From Winogradskyella tangerina (lineage in GTDB: Bacteria > Bacteroidota > Bacteroidia > Flavobacteriales > Flavobacteriaceae), in the NCBI RefSeq assembly GCF_003260205.1, contig NZ_QERF01000010.1, positions 1 to 64,000 on the forward strand: DNA of 64,000 nt. Reading direction: 5' to 3'. A program made the position numbers and the translations under genes. This document shows, one piece after another, positions 44,896-54,350 of the stretch. The notes under the pieces were generated by a model. It was given only the letters and a program-made list of their open reading frames with translations, did not search any database and was not told the origin of the DNA. Each line of letters begins with the position of its first letter. The stretch's first letter is position 1.

Positions 44896-46152
44896 TTAAT
44901 GTTTAAGAGATTTAAGCATTTCGCTGTATATAAGATTAGTGAAGTCTTCATCTGATTTTCCGATATATTTTAGAAATGTCCTTTCTTGGACATGGCCTGT
45001 AACCTTCATTATTAATGAGTTAGGCATTTCCCCATAGTAATTCGAAGCGAATGAACGACGACATACATGTCCAGATATCAGTTCATATTTTTTATAACTT
45101 CCCCCAATGTTTCTCTTGGTTGTCGCGTCGCGTTTATAATGTTTCAATTCTTCATCAATTCCACATAATTGGCAAAGGATTTTAACCTGTCGATTAAAAA
45201 CTTGTTTGGAAATTTTATATGGTAATCCATCTTTAATTAACTCTTCAGCTTTGGGGTTGAGTGGAATGTGTACGGTTTTATTAACCTTACGCTGCGTTAT
45301 TGTTAAAATTCTAAATTCTTGGTTATTTGATGTTTTAATGTCTTTTTCACTGATGCTAAGGAGATCATCCAATCTTTGACCCACTTCACATCCAAACAAT
45401 AACCATTTTCTAACATTGATTAAGCTCTTGTTATTAATGCTTTGGGTCTCTATTTGTTCAAGCTCCCTTCTGTTCAAAATGATTATTAGTTTAGGCCGGG
45501 GATCATTTAATCGTCTAAAATGTCTAACTTGTTGGTTAATGGTAACACCATGGCGTTCCGCTTCAAAGCATAAACTTTTAATATCACTGATTTTTTTGTT
45601 TGCGGTACTAACACTGTATTTCTGATCTTGAATTAACCAATCGACAAGTTGATTTAAATAATTACGGTCAATTGATTTTATAGAAATGTTTTTATTTCGA
45701 CTAAATTTTGATAGTACGACTTTTAGATTCTTATATGCTTTAATTCTATTCTTTGATAATCCTACAGATCCTTTTCCATTTTTCCTTGTATGAGCTGTTA
45801 GAATTATGTAGTCAATTATTCCAAATATAGTTTCGAATGGATTGTCATAGTTGGTTCGTTTAAAAAACAAGTTGATTTTAGATTCTAGCCAGTGTCCATC
45901 AATAATTTTACCAACTGTATTATCATTGTTGTACTCGTCTAGTACAAAACCCTCTAGCTTGAATAATTTAGACTTAAGCTCCTTAGTGGATTTGTCTTTG
46001 GTAATAGGGTAATTTGTTTTTTTACTCCAATTACGTGGATTGATGACTAATCCAGTTTTTCTTTTTATATTGAATTTTGATCCGTCGGAAAAACGGAGGT
46101 AAATTGGCGCTGAGTTATTTTTGCTTTGTAAATAATATTTTGTAGATGCCAT
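44896..46152 (-). CDS. Tyrosine recombinase / integrase
   Basis: The 418-residue product has an arm-binding N-terminal region, a SAM-like core-binding domain (about 105-210) and a catalytic domain. The active-site residues are visible: Arg260 (GCEVGQRLDD), Lys289, His362 and Arg365 (GHVCRRSF), His387 and the nucleophile Tyr396 (FLKYIG). It should integrate and excise the element at the tRNA-Leu site. It reads leftward from attR. Its promoter leaves only four bases before the ATG. Confidence 0.93.
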   Translation of the reverse strand: MASTKYYLQSKNNSAPIYLRFSDGSKFNIKRKTGLVINPRNWSKKTNYPITKDKSTKELKSKLFKLEGFVLDEYNNDNTVGKIIDGHWLESKINLFFKRTNYDNPFETIFGIIDYIILTAHTRKNGKGSVGLSKNRIKAYKNLKVVLSKFSRNKNISIKSIDRNYLNQLVDWLIQDQKYSVSTANKKISDIKSLCFEAERHGVTINQQVRHFRRLNDPRPKLIIILNRRELEQIETQSINNKSLINVRKWLLFGCEVGQRLDDLLSISEKDIKTSNNQEFRILTITQRKVNKTVHIPLNPKAEELIKDGLPYKISKQVFNRQVKILCQLCGIDEELKHYKRDATTKRNIGGSYKKYELISGHVCRRSFASNYYGEMPNSLIMKVTGHVQERTFLKYIGKSDEDFTNLIYSEMLKSLKH

Positions 46153-46156
46153 TACA

Positions 46157-46187
46157 CAAATATATTATTTAGTCATTATCTAGTCAA
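46157..46187 (-). promoter_or_regulatory. Integrase promoter with tandem 11-base repeats in the spacer
   Basis: On the minus strand TTG (46187-46185), a 20-base spacer and TATATTTG (46164-46157) match the consensus. The spacer is mostly two copies of TGACTARATAA (46186-46176 and 46175-46165). The -7 box ends four bases before the ATG, implying a leaderless mRNA. Confidence 0.6.
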
Positions 46188-46295
46188 AAAATTTGAAATT
46201 TAATACGATTTAATTAAATTTGTTGAAATCAATGATAGCATAAAAAGTTTATATATAGGTGTATAGGGTATTATTGGATTTATTCTAATCGTAAA

Positions 46296-46317
46296 GTTCA
46301 ATTCCCGCCTTCAGTAC
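46296..46317 (+). repeat. Right attachment repeat (attR)
   Basis: This 22-base copy of the tRNA-Leu 3' end has one mismatch, with no tRNA body upstream. Confidence 0.85.
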
Positions 46318-46322
46318 AGATG

Positions 46323-46353
46323 AAAAGCCAAAACGAAAGTTTTGGCTTTTTTT
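46323..46353 (+). terminator. Terminator beyond attR (original tRNA-Leu terminator)
   Basis: AAAAGCCAAAAC pairs with GTTTTGGCTTTT around a GAAA loop, followed by T's. It stands where the tRNA-Leu terminator would have been before insertion. Confidence 0.8.
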
Positions 46354-46567
46354 ATGCGCTAATCAGAATAAGTTCATTATCAGAAATTAATCGGTAATTA
46401 GTTTTTTTCTTGTGTCGATATTCTAACTCTCAATTTGTTTATTTAGCAATTTTATGTTTACAATAACACTACAAGACTTCTCAAAGTGCTTATATTTACT
46501 TACCTTAGTCACTTAACATGAATGTTGTGGTACTTTTTTTACAGCAACAGACATCAATTTGTGGTTA

Positions 46568-49369
46568 ATGGTTAGGTTAAAAAACGTATTCATAGTTTTT
46601 ACTTTGATTATTGGTTTTTCTGTACAAGCTCAGGAAATTCCACCAATACAAATATTTACCCAGCAAGATTATCAGGCCGAAGACCAAAACTGGGATATAT
46701 CTCAAGATGAAAATGGTCTTATTTATTTTGCCAACAATAAAGGATTACTGCGTTATAATAGCGCTCGTTGGGAATTATTCCCCTCACCAAATCAATCTAT
46801 TTTAAGATCAGTCAGCGTAATAGATGATAAGATCTATACGGGTTGTTATATGGATTTTGGTTATTGGGAAACCGATGATTTTGGAGGCTTGGTTTATACG
46901 TCTTTATTAGCAGGAAGAGATATTGAAGTTAAAGAAGACGAACAATTTTGGGATATAATTGAGATTGAAGATTATATTTTGTTTCAGTCTTTAGATCGTA
47001 TATACATATATAGTATAGAAAACGATAGTTTCAAGATTATCGATTCCGACAGCAGAATTAATAAAATATTTAAAGTCGGACAAAAAATTTACTTCCATAA
47101 ATATGGCCGTGGTATTTGTGAAATAAAGAATGGTGTAGAGCAACTAACCATTCCGGCAGAGGTTTTTGATGATAACGAAATCATTAATATCTATGAAGAT
47201 AATGAGAGTTTATTATTGGTAACAAAAGAGAATGGAATTCTTAAATACGCCGATGATGTGATATCCATTTGGAATGATGAGGCAAATGCAGAATTAAATG
47301 GATTGAGTATTTATAGCAGTATTAGATTGAAGGATCAAAGCTTTCTTTTCGGAACTATTTCTGAAGGTGTTATTCAAATGTCTTCTGATGGAAAAAGGAT
47401 TCTCAAGATAAATCAAGCAGGAGGCCTTAGTAATAACACAGTCTTGTCTTTATTTGAAGGCAACCAAGGCAATATTTGGCTTGGATTAGATAATGGAATT
47501 AATTGTGTGAATATTGATTCGCCGTATCGCGTTTATAAAGATAAACAGGGCGTATTAGGAACCATTTATAGTTCTATCAAGGTCGGTGATTTTCTGTATT
47601 TAGGTAGCAATCAAGGTTTGTTTTATAAAAATGAAACAACTGACAAGAGTTTCAGATTAGTTGAAGGTACCAAGGGTCAGGTTTGGTGTTTAAATCTGAT
47701 AAATAACAATTTGTTCTGCGGACACGACAAAGGAACTTTTCAAATTAATGAAGGAATAGCAACCTATATAAACGGTGAGATAGGAACATGGTTAATTAAA
47801 GAAACTAAAGATCCAAATCTTTTAATTCAAGGGAATTATGAAGGATTAAGTGTTTTAGAATTTAAAAATGGCACATGGTCATATCGAAATAAAATAAAAG
47901 GTTTTGATATTTCTTCAAGATATTTCGATTTTGTAAATCCGAATGAGATATTGATAAGCCATGAATACAAAGGCGTATATAAAATTACGGTCGACTCTGA
48001 TTATTTTCAGATTAAAGAATCAAAAAAGCTTGATATTGAAGAAGGACCAAAATCAAGCATTATTAAATACAACGGGCAACTTTTGTATAGTAATAAGTAT
48101 GGTGTTTATGTTTACGATGAATCGAAATCAAATTTTATAAGAGACAATGCTTTAAGTGAACTGATTAAAGGATTTAATTATTTGTCGGGTAAATTGGTTT
48201 TAGATTCTTACAATAACCGTTTATGGCTTTTTTCAAAAAATGATATCGCTTATGTGGAGCCAGGAACACTATCGGACGAGCCAAAGATTAATAAAATTGC
48301 TATCCCGTACGAGCTGAGAAATAGTAAGGTAGGTTATGAAAATATTCTATGCCTGAATGACAATGAATATTTAATTGGTACTACAGATGGATATCTCATT
48401 GTAGATCTAGATAAGCTCAAGCAGAATTCGAACGAAATTAAGATAGACCATATTGCTTATAATTCATTACATAATGAATCTTCAAGGTTAGGTCTTGCCG
48501 ATGAAGCCCAATTAGACAATAAATCTAATAGTATTCTTTTTAAGTATAGTGTTACCGATTACAACAAGTTTTCGGCCACAAAATATAAGTACCGTTTAGT
48601 CGGGCTTTATGATAACTGGAGTGATTGGAGTACTGATTCTGAAGTTTATTTCGAAAACCTTCCGTATGGCGATTACACCTTTGAAGTGAAGGCACAATCA
48701 GGAGGAATAGAGTCGAGTAATCTGGCGGCATTCAATTTTAATATCGATAAACCTTGGCTATTGAAACCCGTAGCAATAGCTGCTTATGTGTTATTTGGAT
48801 TGCTATTACTTTTCTTGATACAGTACTTCAATAATCGTTACTATAGAATTCAAAAGGAAAAATTGATTGAAAAGAAACAAAGAGAATTAGACCTTGAACA
48901 ACTAGAGAACCAAAGACAGTTAATACAGTTTAAAAATCAAAACCTTCAGTTAGATATAGAAAATAAGAATCGTGAACTTGGCACGGCAACCATGAATTTG
49001 GTTAAACGGAACGAATTATTAAATAATATTAAGGAAGAACTTTCTAGAAGTAAATCATTAGACGATGTAAAAGGTGTGATAAGAATGATCAATACCAACT
49101 TAAATAATACCAGTGATTGGAAATTGTTTGAAGAGGCATTTAATAACGTCGATAAAAACTTTATGAAGCGCATTAAAAACTTACATCCTTCTATTACTCC
49201 AAACGATCTCAGACTATGTGCTTACTTACGTTTGAATCTGTCTTCGAAGGAGATTGCTCCGTTATTGAATATTTCTCATAAAAGTGTTGAAGTAAAGCGA
49301 TATCGATTGCGTAAAAAAATGGGATTAGACCACGAGCAGAGTCTTACAGACTATATTCTTGAGCTATAA
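46568..49369 (+). CDS. Membrane-bound propeller/Y_Y_Y regulator with LuxR-type HTH
   Basis: The 933-residue product starts with a signal peptide (ending VQAQ). A sensor of two-component-regulator propeller repeats fills about 30-640 (LSLFEGNQGNIWLGLDNGI). A Y_Y_Y-like beta domain (about 665-730; KYKYRLVGLYDNWSDWS), one membrane helix (about 730-752), a coiled coil and a LuxR-type helix-turn-helix (about 874-930; SSKEIAPLLNISHKSVEVKRYRL) follow. No kinase or receiver domain is present, so it may act directly on DNA from the membrane. It precedes the SusCD genes and should control this locus. ATG 46568 is preferred to TTG 46559. Confidence 0.88.
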   Translation: MVRLKNVFIVFTLIIGFSVQAQEIPPIQIFTQQDYQAEDQNWDISQDENGLIYFANNKGLLRYNSARWELFPSPNQSILRSVSVIDDKIYTGCYMDFGYWETDDFGGLVYTSLLAGRDIEVKEDEQFWDIIEIEDYILFQSLDRIYIYSIENDSFKIIDSDSRINKIFKVGQKIYFHKYGRGICEIKNGVEQLTIPAEVFDDNEIINIYEDNESLLLVTKENGILKYADDVISIWNDEANAELNGLSIYSSIRLKDQSFLFGTISEGVIQMSSDGKRILKINQAGGLSNNTVLSLFEGNQGNIWLGLDNGINCVNIDSPYRVYKDKQGVLGTIYSSIKVGDFLYLGSNQGLFYKNETTDKSFRLVEGTKGQVWCLNLINNNLFCGHDKGTFQINEGIATYINGEIGTWLIKETKDPNLLIQGNYEGLSVLEFKNGTWSYRNKIKGFDISSRYFDFVNPNEILISHEYKGVYKITVDSDYFQIKESKKLDIEEGPKSSIIKYNGQLLYSNKYGVYVYDESKSNFIRDNALSELIKGFNYLSGKLVLDSYNNRLWLFSKNDIAYVEPGTLSDEPKINKIAIPYELRNSKVGYENILCLNDNEYLIGTTDGYLIVDLDKLKQNSNEIKIDHIAYNSLHNESSRLGLADEAQLDNKSNSILFKYSVTDYNKFSATKYKYRLVGLYDNWSDWSTDSEVYFENLPYGDYTFEVKAQSGGIESSNLAAFNFNIDKPWLLKPVAIAAYVLFGLLLLFLIQYFNNRYYRIQKEKLIEKKQRELDLEQLENQRQLIQFKNQNLQLDIENKNRELGTATMNLVKRNELLNNIKEELSRSKSLDDVKGVIRMINTNLNNTSDWKLFEEAFNNVDKNFMKRIKNLHPSITPNDLRLCAYLRLNLSSKEIAPLLNISHKSVEVKRYRLRKKMGLDHEQSLTDYILEL

Positions 49370-49371
49370 CT

Positions 49372-49411
49372 CCTATACAACACAAAAAATAACCTATACA
49401 ATACCTATACA
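49372..49411. promoter_or_regulatory. Three phased CCTATACA repeats upstream of susC-like gene
   Basis: Copies at 49372-49379, 49393-49400 and 49404-49411 are 21 and 11 bases apart, close to whole helical turns. They lie between the regulator gene and the SusC gene, where its binding sites would be expected. Confidence 0.5.
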
Positions 49412-49605
49412 TTTAGCGGATTTTGATGTTTAGGCAAGTTTTGATCAACACACTGAAAATCGCTACAATCCTCAATTTAACAGGGTTTTAACACTAAATT
49501 CATAAAAAAACCTCAGATTTTTTGCGATGTATGTTTTTTGTATAGTCAATTATTGCGAATTCGACAAAATTTTGTGCTAAGTTGCTTGTTCTAACGCAAC
49601 TAACT

Positions 49606-52600
49606 ATGAAAATCAAATTTTGTACACTTTTTGCCATTCTTGTATCTATAACAATGTTTGGGCAAAATGTAGATGTAACAGGTACAGTTACAGAAGCCTC
49701 TTCCGGTCAACCACTTCCGGGCGTTAATTTGGTAATTAAAAATACCTCTAAAGGAGCTTCAACCGATTTCGATGGAAACTTTACGATTCTCGATGTACCA
49801 CTAAATTCAGTTTTAGTAGTTTCCTATTTGGGTTTTATTACTCAAGAAGTCACTATAACAAGTGGTAATCCAATTCAAATTGCGCTTGTAGAAGATGCGC
49901 AATCATTGAGTGAAGTCGTAGTTGTTGGATACGGTACTCAGAAGAAAAAAGAAACAACAGGTGCTGTTTCCGTTCTCGATACTGAAGCGATCGAAAAGCT
50001 TAATCCACAACGTGTAGAACAAGCATTACAAGGGCAAATTGCCGGTGTAAATGTGACCTCGACTTCTGGTTCTCCAGGGGCAGGTGCAAACATTAGAATT
50101 AGAGGTATTTCCACCAACGGAGATAACCGACCTTTAATTTTAGTAGACGGTAACGTTATTGAAGACTTGTCTGTATTAAACCCAAACGACATTAAAAGTA
50201 TCAACGTACTTAAAGATGCAACAGCTGGTATTTATGGAGTAAGGGGTGCAAATGGTGTAATTTTAATTACCACCAAGACTGGTCGAAAAGCATCGGAGCT
50301 TAAATTTACATTTGATGCCTTTACAGGGTTCCAAAGAACAGCTCAGAAAATCGACGTTCTAAATCCTAGAGAGTATGCCATTTATGTAAACGATGCATTA
50401 AATAGCACACAGTTTTTTGTCTTTCCTAATTCAGGGACTGATTGGCAAGATGAGGTTTTTGAAACCGCTGGTATTACCGATGTCAACTTCAGTGCGAGTG
50501 GTGGTGGAGAAAAATCGGCTTACAGTTTTGGTATAGCAAATCTAGATCAAGATGGTATTGTTGGTGGTGATAAGTCTAACTATAGACGTACAACAGCTAG
50601 ACTTTCTTATCAATATGATATTCTAGATAATTTAAAACTTACAACTACCGCGCTTATAACAAATTCAAAGAAAAATAATTTACCAGAAAATGGTATTGGT
50701 ACACCTTTATATAATGCAGTGAATGTTAATCCTGATTTGCCAGTATTTGATGAAGACGGTGCACTATCTGTGCCAACGGCTGTGGCGGCAATTGAGGTTG
50801 TGAATCCGATCACTCAGATAAGAAATAGTCATAATACGACAAGAGTAGATAGATATAGTGGTACTATTGGTTTAGACTACAGCTTCTTCGATAAATTTAC
50901 CGCTAGTGCAAAACTTCAAATCAATTACGCAAATGTATTAGACGATGTATTTAGACCTGTAATTGATTACGGAAATAACTTTAGTAAATCTGGAAGTGTA
51001 AGACCTTTCAATCCAGATAATAATAGTGGTGGTAACGAAATTGTTGATCATAGTGCTCTGTTCACAGATTATACATTTGATGCCTATTTAACATATACCG
51101 ATACCTTTAACGATGATCATAATCTAACGGTTTTACTTGGTGGATCAGCCTTTAGAACACGTGGACATTTTTATGGTCAAACAGGATTTGTATTAGCTGG
51201 CGGTAGTAACAGTGTAGATGATGCATTTCAAGATGGTTGGATTGGTGATAGATTAGACCCAGTTAATGGTAGAATTGTTCAGCGTTTCCAGCCAAACCAA
51301 CTAGAAAATGGCGATGAGCAATTCGATGTGCGTCTACAGTCATTCTTCACTAGAGTACAATATAACTATAAAGGAAAGTATTTATTTTCGGCGGTATTAC
51401 GTCGTGATGGATCTTCAAAATTTGGTCCTAACAACCGATTCGGATATTTCCCTTCAATGTCAGCTGGTTGGAATATTTCAGATGAAAACTTCATGGAAAA
51501 CGTTGGTTGGGTAAGTTCTTTAAAACTACGTGGTAGTTGGGGTATCATCGGTAATGATAGAATTCCAGACTTCCGTTATATCACGCTTTTAAATGGCGAA
51601 GGTGCCGTAGCGCCTGGTAATGCTATGAACCAAACAGATATTATTCTTGGAGTTGCTCCTGGTGTACCAGGAAATCCAAACCTGAAATGGGAGGAACAGC
51701 AATCACTTAATGTTGGTTTTGATGCAAGATTATTCGATTATAAATTGAGCCTTACGTTCGATGCATTCAAGAAAAGAACAGAAGACCTGTTATTCGATCC
51801 ACAAGCATCAGCCTTAATTAATACAAGTTTGAATCCTTCAATCTTCCCAACAATTAATGCTGGTACAGTTGAAAATAGAGGTTTCGAATTTAGTATTGGT
51901 TATAATGACAATCTCACAGAAGATTTTGAATTTAATGTGAATTTCAATATGACTACCTTAGATAATGAGGTGATATCTGTAAATGGTGAAATTCCACCAG
52001 TTGCAGGTGAATTTGGTGTTGGTATTAATCAGATTGGTATTTCTAGAATGGTACCAGGACTTCCATTAGGACACTACTTCGGATATAGAACTGAAGGTGT
52101 TTTCCAAACACAAGCAGAAATCGATGCCTTAGATGCTGCCTCTCCAAACGGCACTTATGTGTCTAGTGAAATAGGTGAAGTTGCCCCAGGTGATCTTAGA
52201 TTTGCTGATGTGAATGGTGATGGTCAAATCGATACAAACGACAGAACGGTAATAGGTAATCCAATTCCAGATGTAACTATGGGTCTGAATATTGGTTTCA
52301 AATATAAAAATATCGACTTTAGTGCAAATGCATTTGCATCTATAGGTAATGATATGGTAAGAGATTATGAGCGTAAGGTGCCAACTGCAAATATTGGTAC
52401 TTATGCATTAGCAAGATGGCAAGGTGCAGGCACGAGCAATTCAGTGCCAAGGTTTGATAATGGTTCGATTAATGCGAATATCTTTTCAGACTTCTTCGTG
52501 GAGGATGCGTCATTCTTGCGTCTGCAAAATGTTCAGGTTGGTTATACCTTCGGAGAGAGCGTAAATTCTTCGTTAGGAATAGATAAACTTAGAGTGTATC

Positions 52601-52746
52601 TTGCAGGTAACAACTTATTTACAATAACCGATTATTCTGGTTACGATCCAAGTGCCAATTCAGGAGCTCCTCTTGGAGGTACAATAGACAAAGGATTCTA
52701 TCCTGTTGCTAGTTCTTATTTATTAGGTGTTAACTTAAACTTTTAA
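49606..52746 (+). CDS. SusC/RagA family TonB-linked outer-membrane transporter
   Basis: The 1046-residue product has a signal peptide (ending MFGQ), a carboxypeptidase-regulatory-like domain (about 20-100: VTGTVTEASSGQPLPGVNL), a plug starting with the SusC motif EVVVVGYGTQKKKE, and a beta-barrel. It imports oligosaccharides using TonB energy, with SusD as lid. The ATG at 49606 gives the signal peptide; the TTG at 49582 does not add one. Its SusD partner follows six bases later. Confidence 0.95.
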   Translation: MKIKFCTLFAILVSITMFGQNVDVTGTVTEASSGQPLPGVNLVIKNTSKGASTDFDGNFTILDVPLNSVLVVSYLGFITQEVTITSGNPIQIALVEDAQSLSEVVVVGYGTQKKKETTGAVSVLDTEAIEKLNPQRVEQALQGQIAGVNVTSTSGSPGAGANIRIRGISTNGDNRPLILVDGNVIEDLSVLNPNDIKSINVLKDATAGIYGVRGANGVILITTKTGRKASELKFTFDAFTGFQRTAQKIDVLNPREYAIYVNDALNSTQFFVFPNSGTDWQDEVFETAGITDVNFSASGGGEKSAYSFGIANLDQDGIVGGDKSNYRRTTARLSYQYDILDNLKLTTTALITNSKKNNLPENGIGTPLYNAVNVNPDLPVFDEDGALSVPTAVAAIEVVNPITQIRNSHNTTRVDRYSGTIGLDYSFFDKFTASAKLQINYANVLDDVFRPVIDYGNNFSKSGSVRPFNPDNNSGGNEIVDHSALFTDYTFDAYLTYTDTFNDDHNLTVLLGGSAFRTRGHFYGQTGFVLAGGSNSVDDAFQDGWIGDRLDPVNGRIVQRFQPNQLENGDEQFDVRLQSFFTRVQYNYKGKYLFSAVLRRDGSSKFGPNNRFGYFPSMSAGWNISDENFMENVGWVSSLKLRGSWGIIGNDRIPDFRYITLLNGEGAVAPGNAMNQTDIILGVAPGVPGNPNLKWEEQQSLNVGFDARLFDYKLSLTFDAFKKRTEDLLFDPQASALINTSLNPSIFPTINAGTVENRGFEFSIGYNDNLTEDFEFNVNFNMTTLDNEVISVNGEIPPVAGEFGVGINQIGISRMVPGLPLGHYFGYRTEGVFQTQAEIDALDAASPNGTYVSSEIGEVAPGDLRFADVNGDGQIDTNDRTVIGNPIPDVTMGLNIGFKYKNIDFSANAFASIGNDMVRDYERKVPTANIGTYALARWQGAGTSNSVPRFDNGSINANIFSDFFVEDASFLRLQNVQVGYTFGESVNSSLGIDKLRVYLAGNNLFTITDYSGYDPSANSGAPLGGTIDKGFYPVASSYLLGVNLNF

Positions 52747-52752
52747 AAAATT

Positions 52753-54324
52753 ATGAAAAAGATTTTTAAATTAAAATACGTTTGGGTTCTATTTCTTTTT
52801 GCAACTTCTTCTTGTGATGATTTTGTAGAAGTAGATCCTATACCGGTAACCTCAGATGATTTCTTTAACACACCTGAGGAGTATGAAGATGCCTTAGTAG
52901 GCGCTTATGATTTATTACAAGCTACATTCTGGAATGTACTAACAAGTGTTGTTGCTTCCGACGATATTATTGCTGGTGGAGATGCCGCTTCAATCGATCA
53001 GCCAACACTTCAAAATGTAAATTCAATGAACCATTCTCCAGCCGATAACAATCAGTTGAGAGATATTTGGACATTAATGTATGCTGGTTTAAATAGAACA
53101 AACTTCTTATTAGAAAATGAGAATAAAATTGATTTTTCTGGTAAGGAAGAAATTATAGCTCAAGCATACTTCTTGCGTGCATACTACACATTTGAATTAA
53201 CTAAATTCTACGGTAATATTCCATTAAAGGTCGAAAACCGAGATGGTGTAGACAGAATTGTAAACCAACCTGTTATTCCAGGAGATCAATTCTCAATGCA
53301 AAGAGTTGAAAGTATTGCTGCAACGTATGCATTAATTGAACAAGACCTTTTAGAAGCAATTCCTAATTTGCCAACGTCTCAGGATTTTGCATATAAAGCA
53401 ACCCGAGGTGCTGCTCAGGCATTGTTAGGTAAGGTATACCTATATCACGGAACTTTTGACTCATCAAAATATTCTCAGGCGGCTCAGGTTTTAAATGAGG
53501 TTATTAATAGTGGTCAATATGGTTTAGTGACTGGTGAAGACTTCATGAATCTGTTTACAGTTGGTGGTGAAAATGGACCAGAATCTGTATTCGAAATTCA
53601 ATATACTAATGTTGAAGGTGCAGGATGGGGATGCATAGCATGTAGCGAAGGATCATACTTTGTTCAGTTTAATGGACCGAGATCACCATATAACGATCCT
53701 ATTTATGCTTCAGGTTGGGGCTTCAATTTACCAACACAACAATACTATGACATCTTTGATGATGGCGACATGAGAAGACAAACAACGTTCTTAGATTTAC
53801 GTGAATTACAAGCTCAAGAAGATAATTCAGTTTATACGCCACCAAGAGAAGATACTGGTTTTTATAATCACAAATATGCACCGCGTAGAGCAGACTTAGG
53901 AGAAAGCGTTGCACAGTTGACACATCCACAAAACTATCGTTCAATTCGCTATGCGGATGTCTTACTAATGGCAGCTGAGGCGGAAGCACAATCAGGTGGA
54001 ACCAATGCAGAAAACTATTTGAATCAGGTTCGTGCAAGAGCCTATGGAAATAATGACAATAATTACACTGCAGCCGAGGGCAATCTTTTAGATGCTATTT
54101 ATGAAGAGCGCCGAAAAGAATTAGGAGGTGAAGGACACCGATTCTTCGATTTAGTAAGAACAGGTAAAGCTCAAGAAGCATTCAGTGCGTATAACGCTTC
54201 AATAGGTGAAGGCTTCACTCCAGTGAATTTCCAAGTAAATAAAAATGAAATATTCCCAATTCCTCTAATAGAATTAGAATTAGCGCAAGCCGTTGATCGA
54301 TGGGGACAAAATCCAGGATATTAA
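52753..54324 (+). CDS. SusD/RagB family surface glycan-binding lipoprotein
   Basis: The 523-residue product has a lipobox with Cys21 followed by Asp-Asp, a surface-export type signal, and SusD features: DFFNTPEEYEDALVGAYD, the TPR-containing YFLRAYYTFELTKFYG and the tail NEIFPIPLIELELA. It covers the SusC channel and captures glycan. It immediately follows the SusC gene. Confidence 0.95.
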   Translation: MKKIFKLKYVWVLFLFATSSCDDFVEVDPIPVTSDDFFNTPEEYEDALVGAYDLLQATFWNVLTSVVASDDIIAGGDAASIDQPTLQNVNSMNHSPADNNQLRDIWTLMYAGLNRTNFLLENENKIDFSGKEEIIAQAYFLRAYYTFELTKFYGNIPLKVENRDGVDRIVNQPVIPGDQFSMQRVESIAATYALIEQDLLEAIPNLPTSQDFAYKATRGAAQALLGKVYLYHGTFDSSKYSQAAQVLNEVINSGQYGLVTGEDFMNLFTVGGENGPESVFEIQYTNVEGAGWGCIACSEGSYFVQFNGPRSPYNDPIYASGWGFNLPTQQYYDIFDDGDMRRQTTFLDLRELQAQEDNSVYTPPREDTGFYNHKYAPRRADLGESVAQLTHPQNYRSIRYADVLLMAAEAEAQSGGTNAENYLNQVRARAYGNNDNNYTAAEGNLLDAIYEERRKELGGEGHRFFDLVRTGKAQEAFSAYNASIGEGFTPVNFQVNKNEIFPIPLIELELAQAVDRWGQNPGY

Positions 54325-54350
54325 AAATACAGTTGAACAAAAATTAGAAA

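Larger units (their letters stand above)
37068..46317. mobile_element. Integrative element in tRNA-Leu (about 9.2 kb)
   Basis: The tRNA-Leu 3' end (37068-37089) is repeated at 46296-46317 with one mismatch in 22 bases (15 exact at the end). A tyrosine integrase reads leftward beside the right copy. Inside are an excisionase-like HTH gene, DUF3987 and Toprim replication-type genes, cargo and several structured non-coding stretches. There is no relaxase, conjugation or virion gene. A replicating genomic island, satellite or integrated plasmid is the best reading. Outside the right end a terminator of the kind expected after the original tRNA survives. Confidence 0.85.

Noticed and set aside
37068-46317. 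Conjugative transposon
   Set aside because: No relaxase, coupling protein or Tra genes are seen in the interval.
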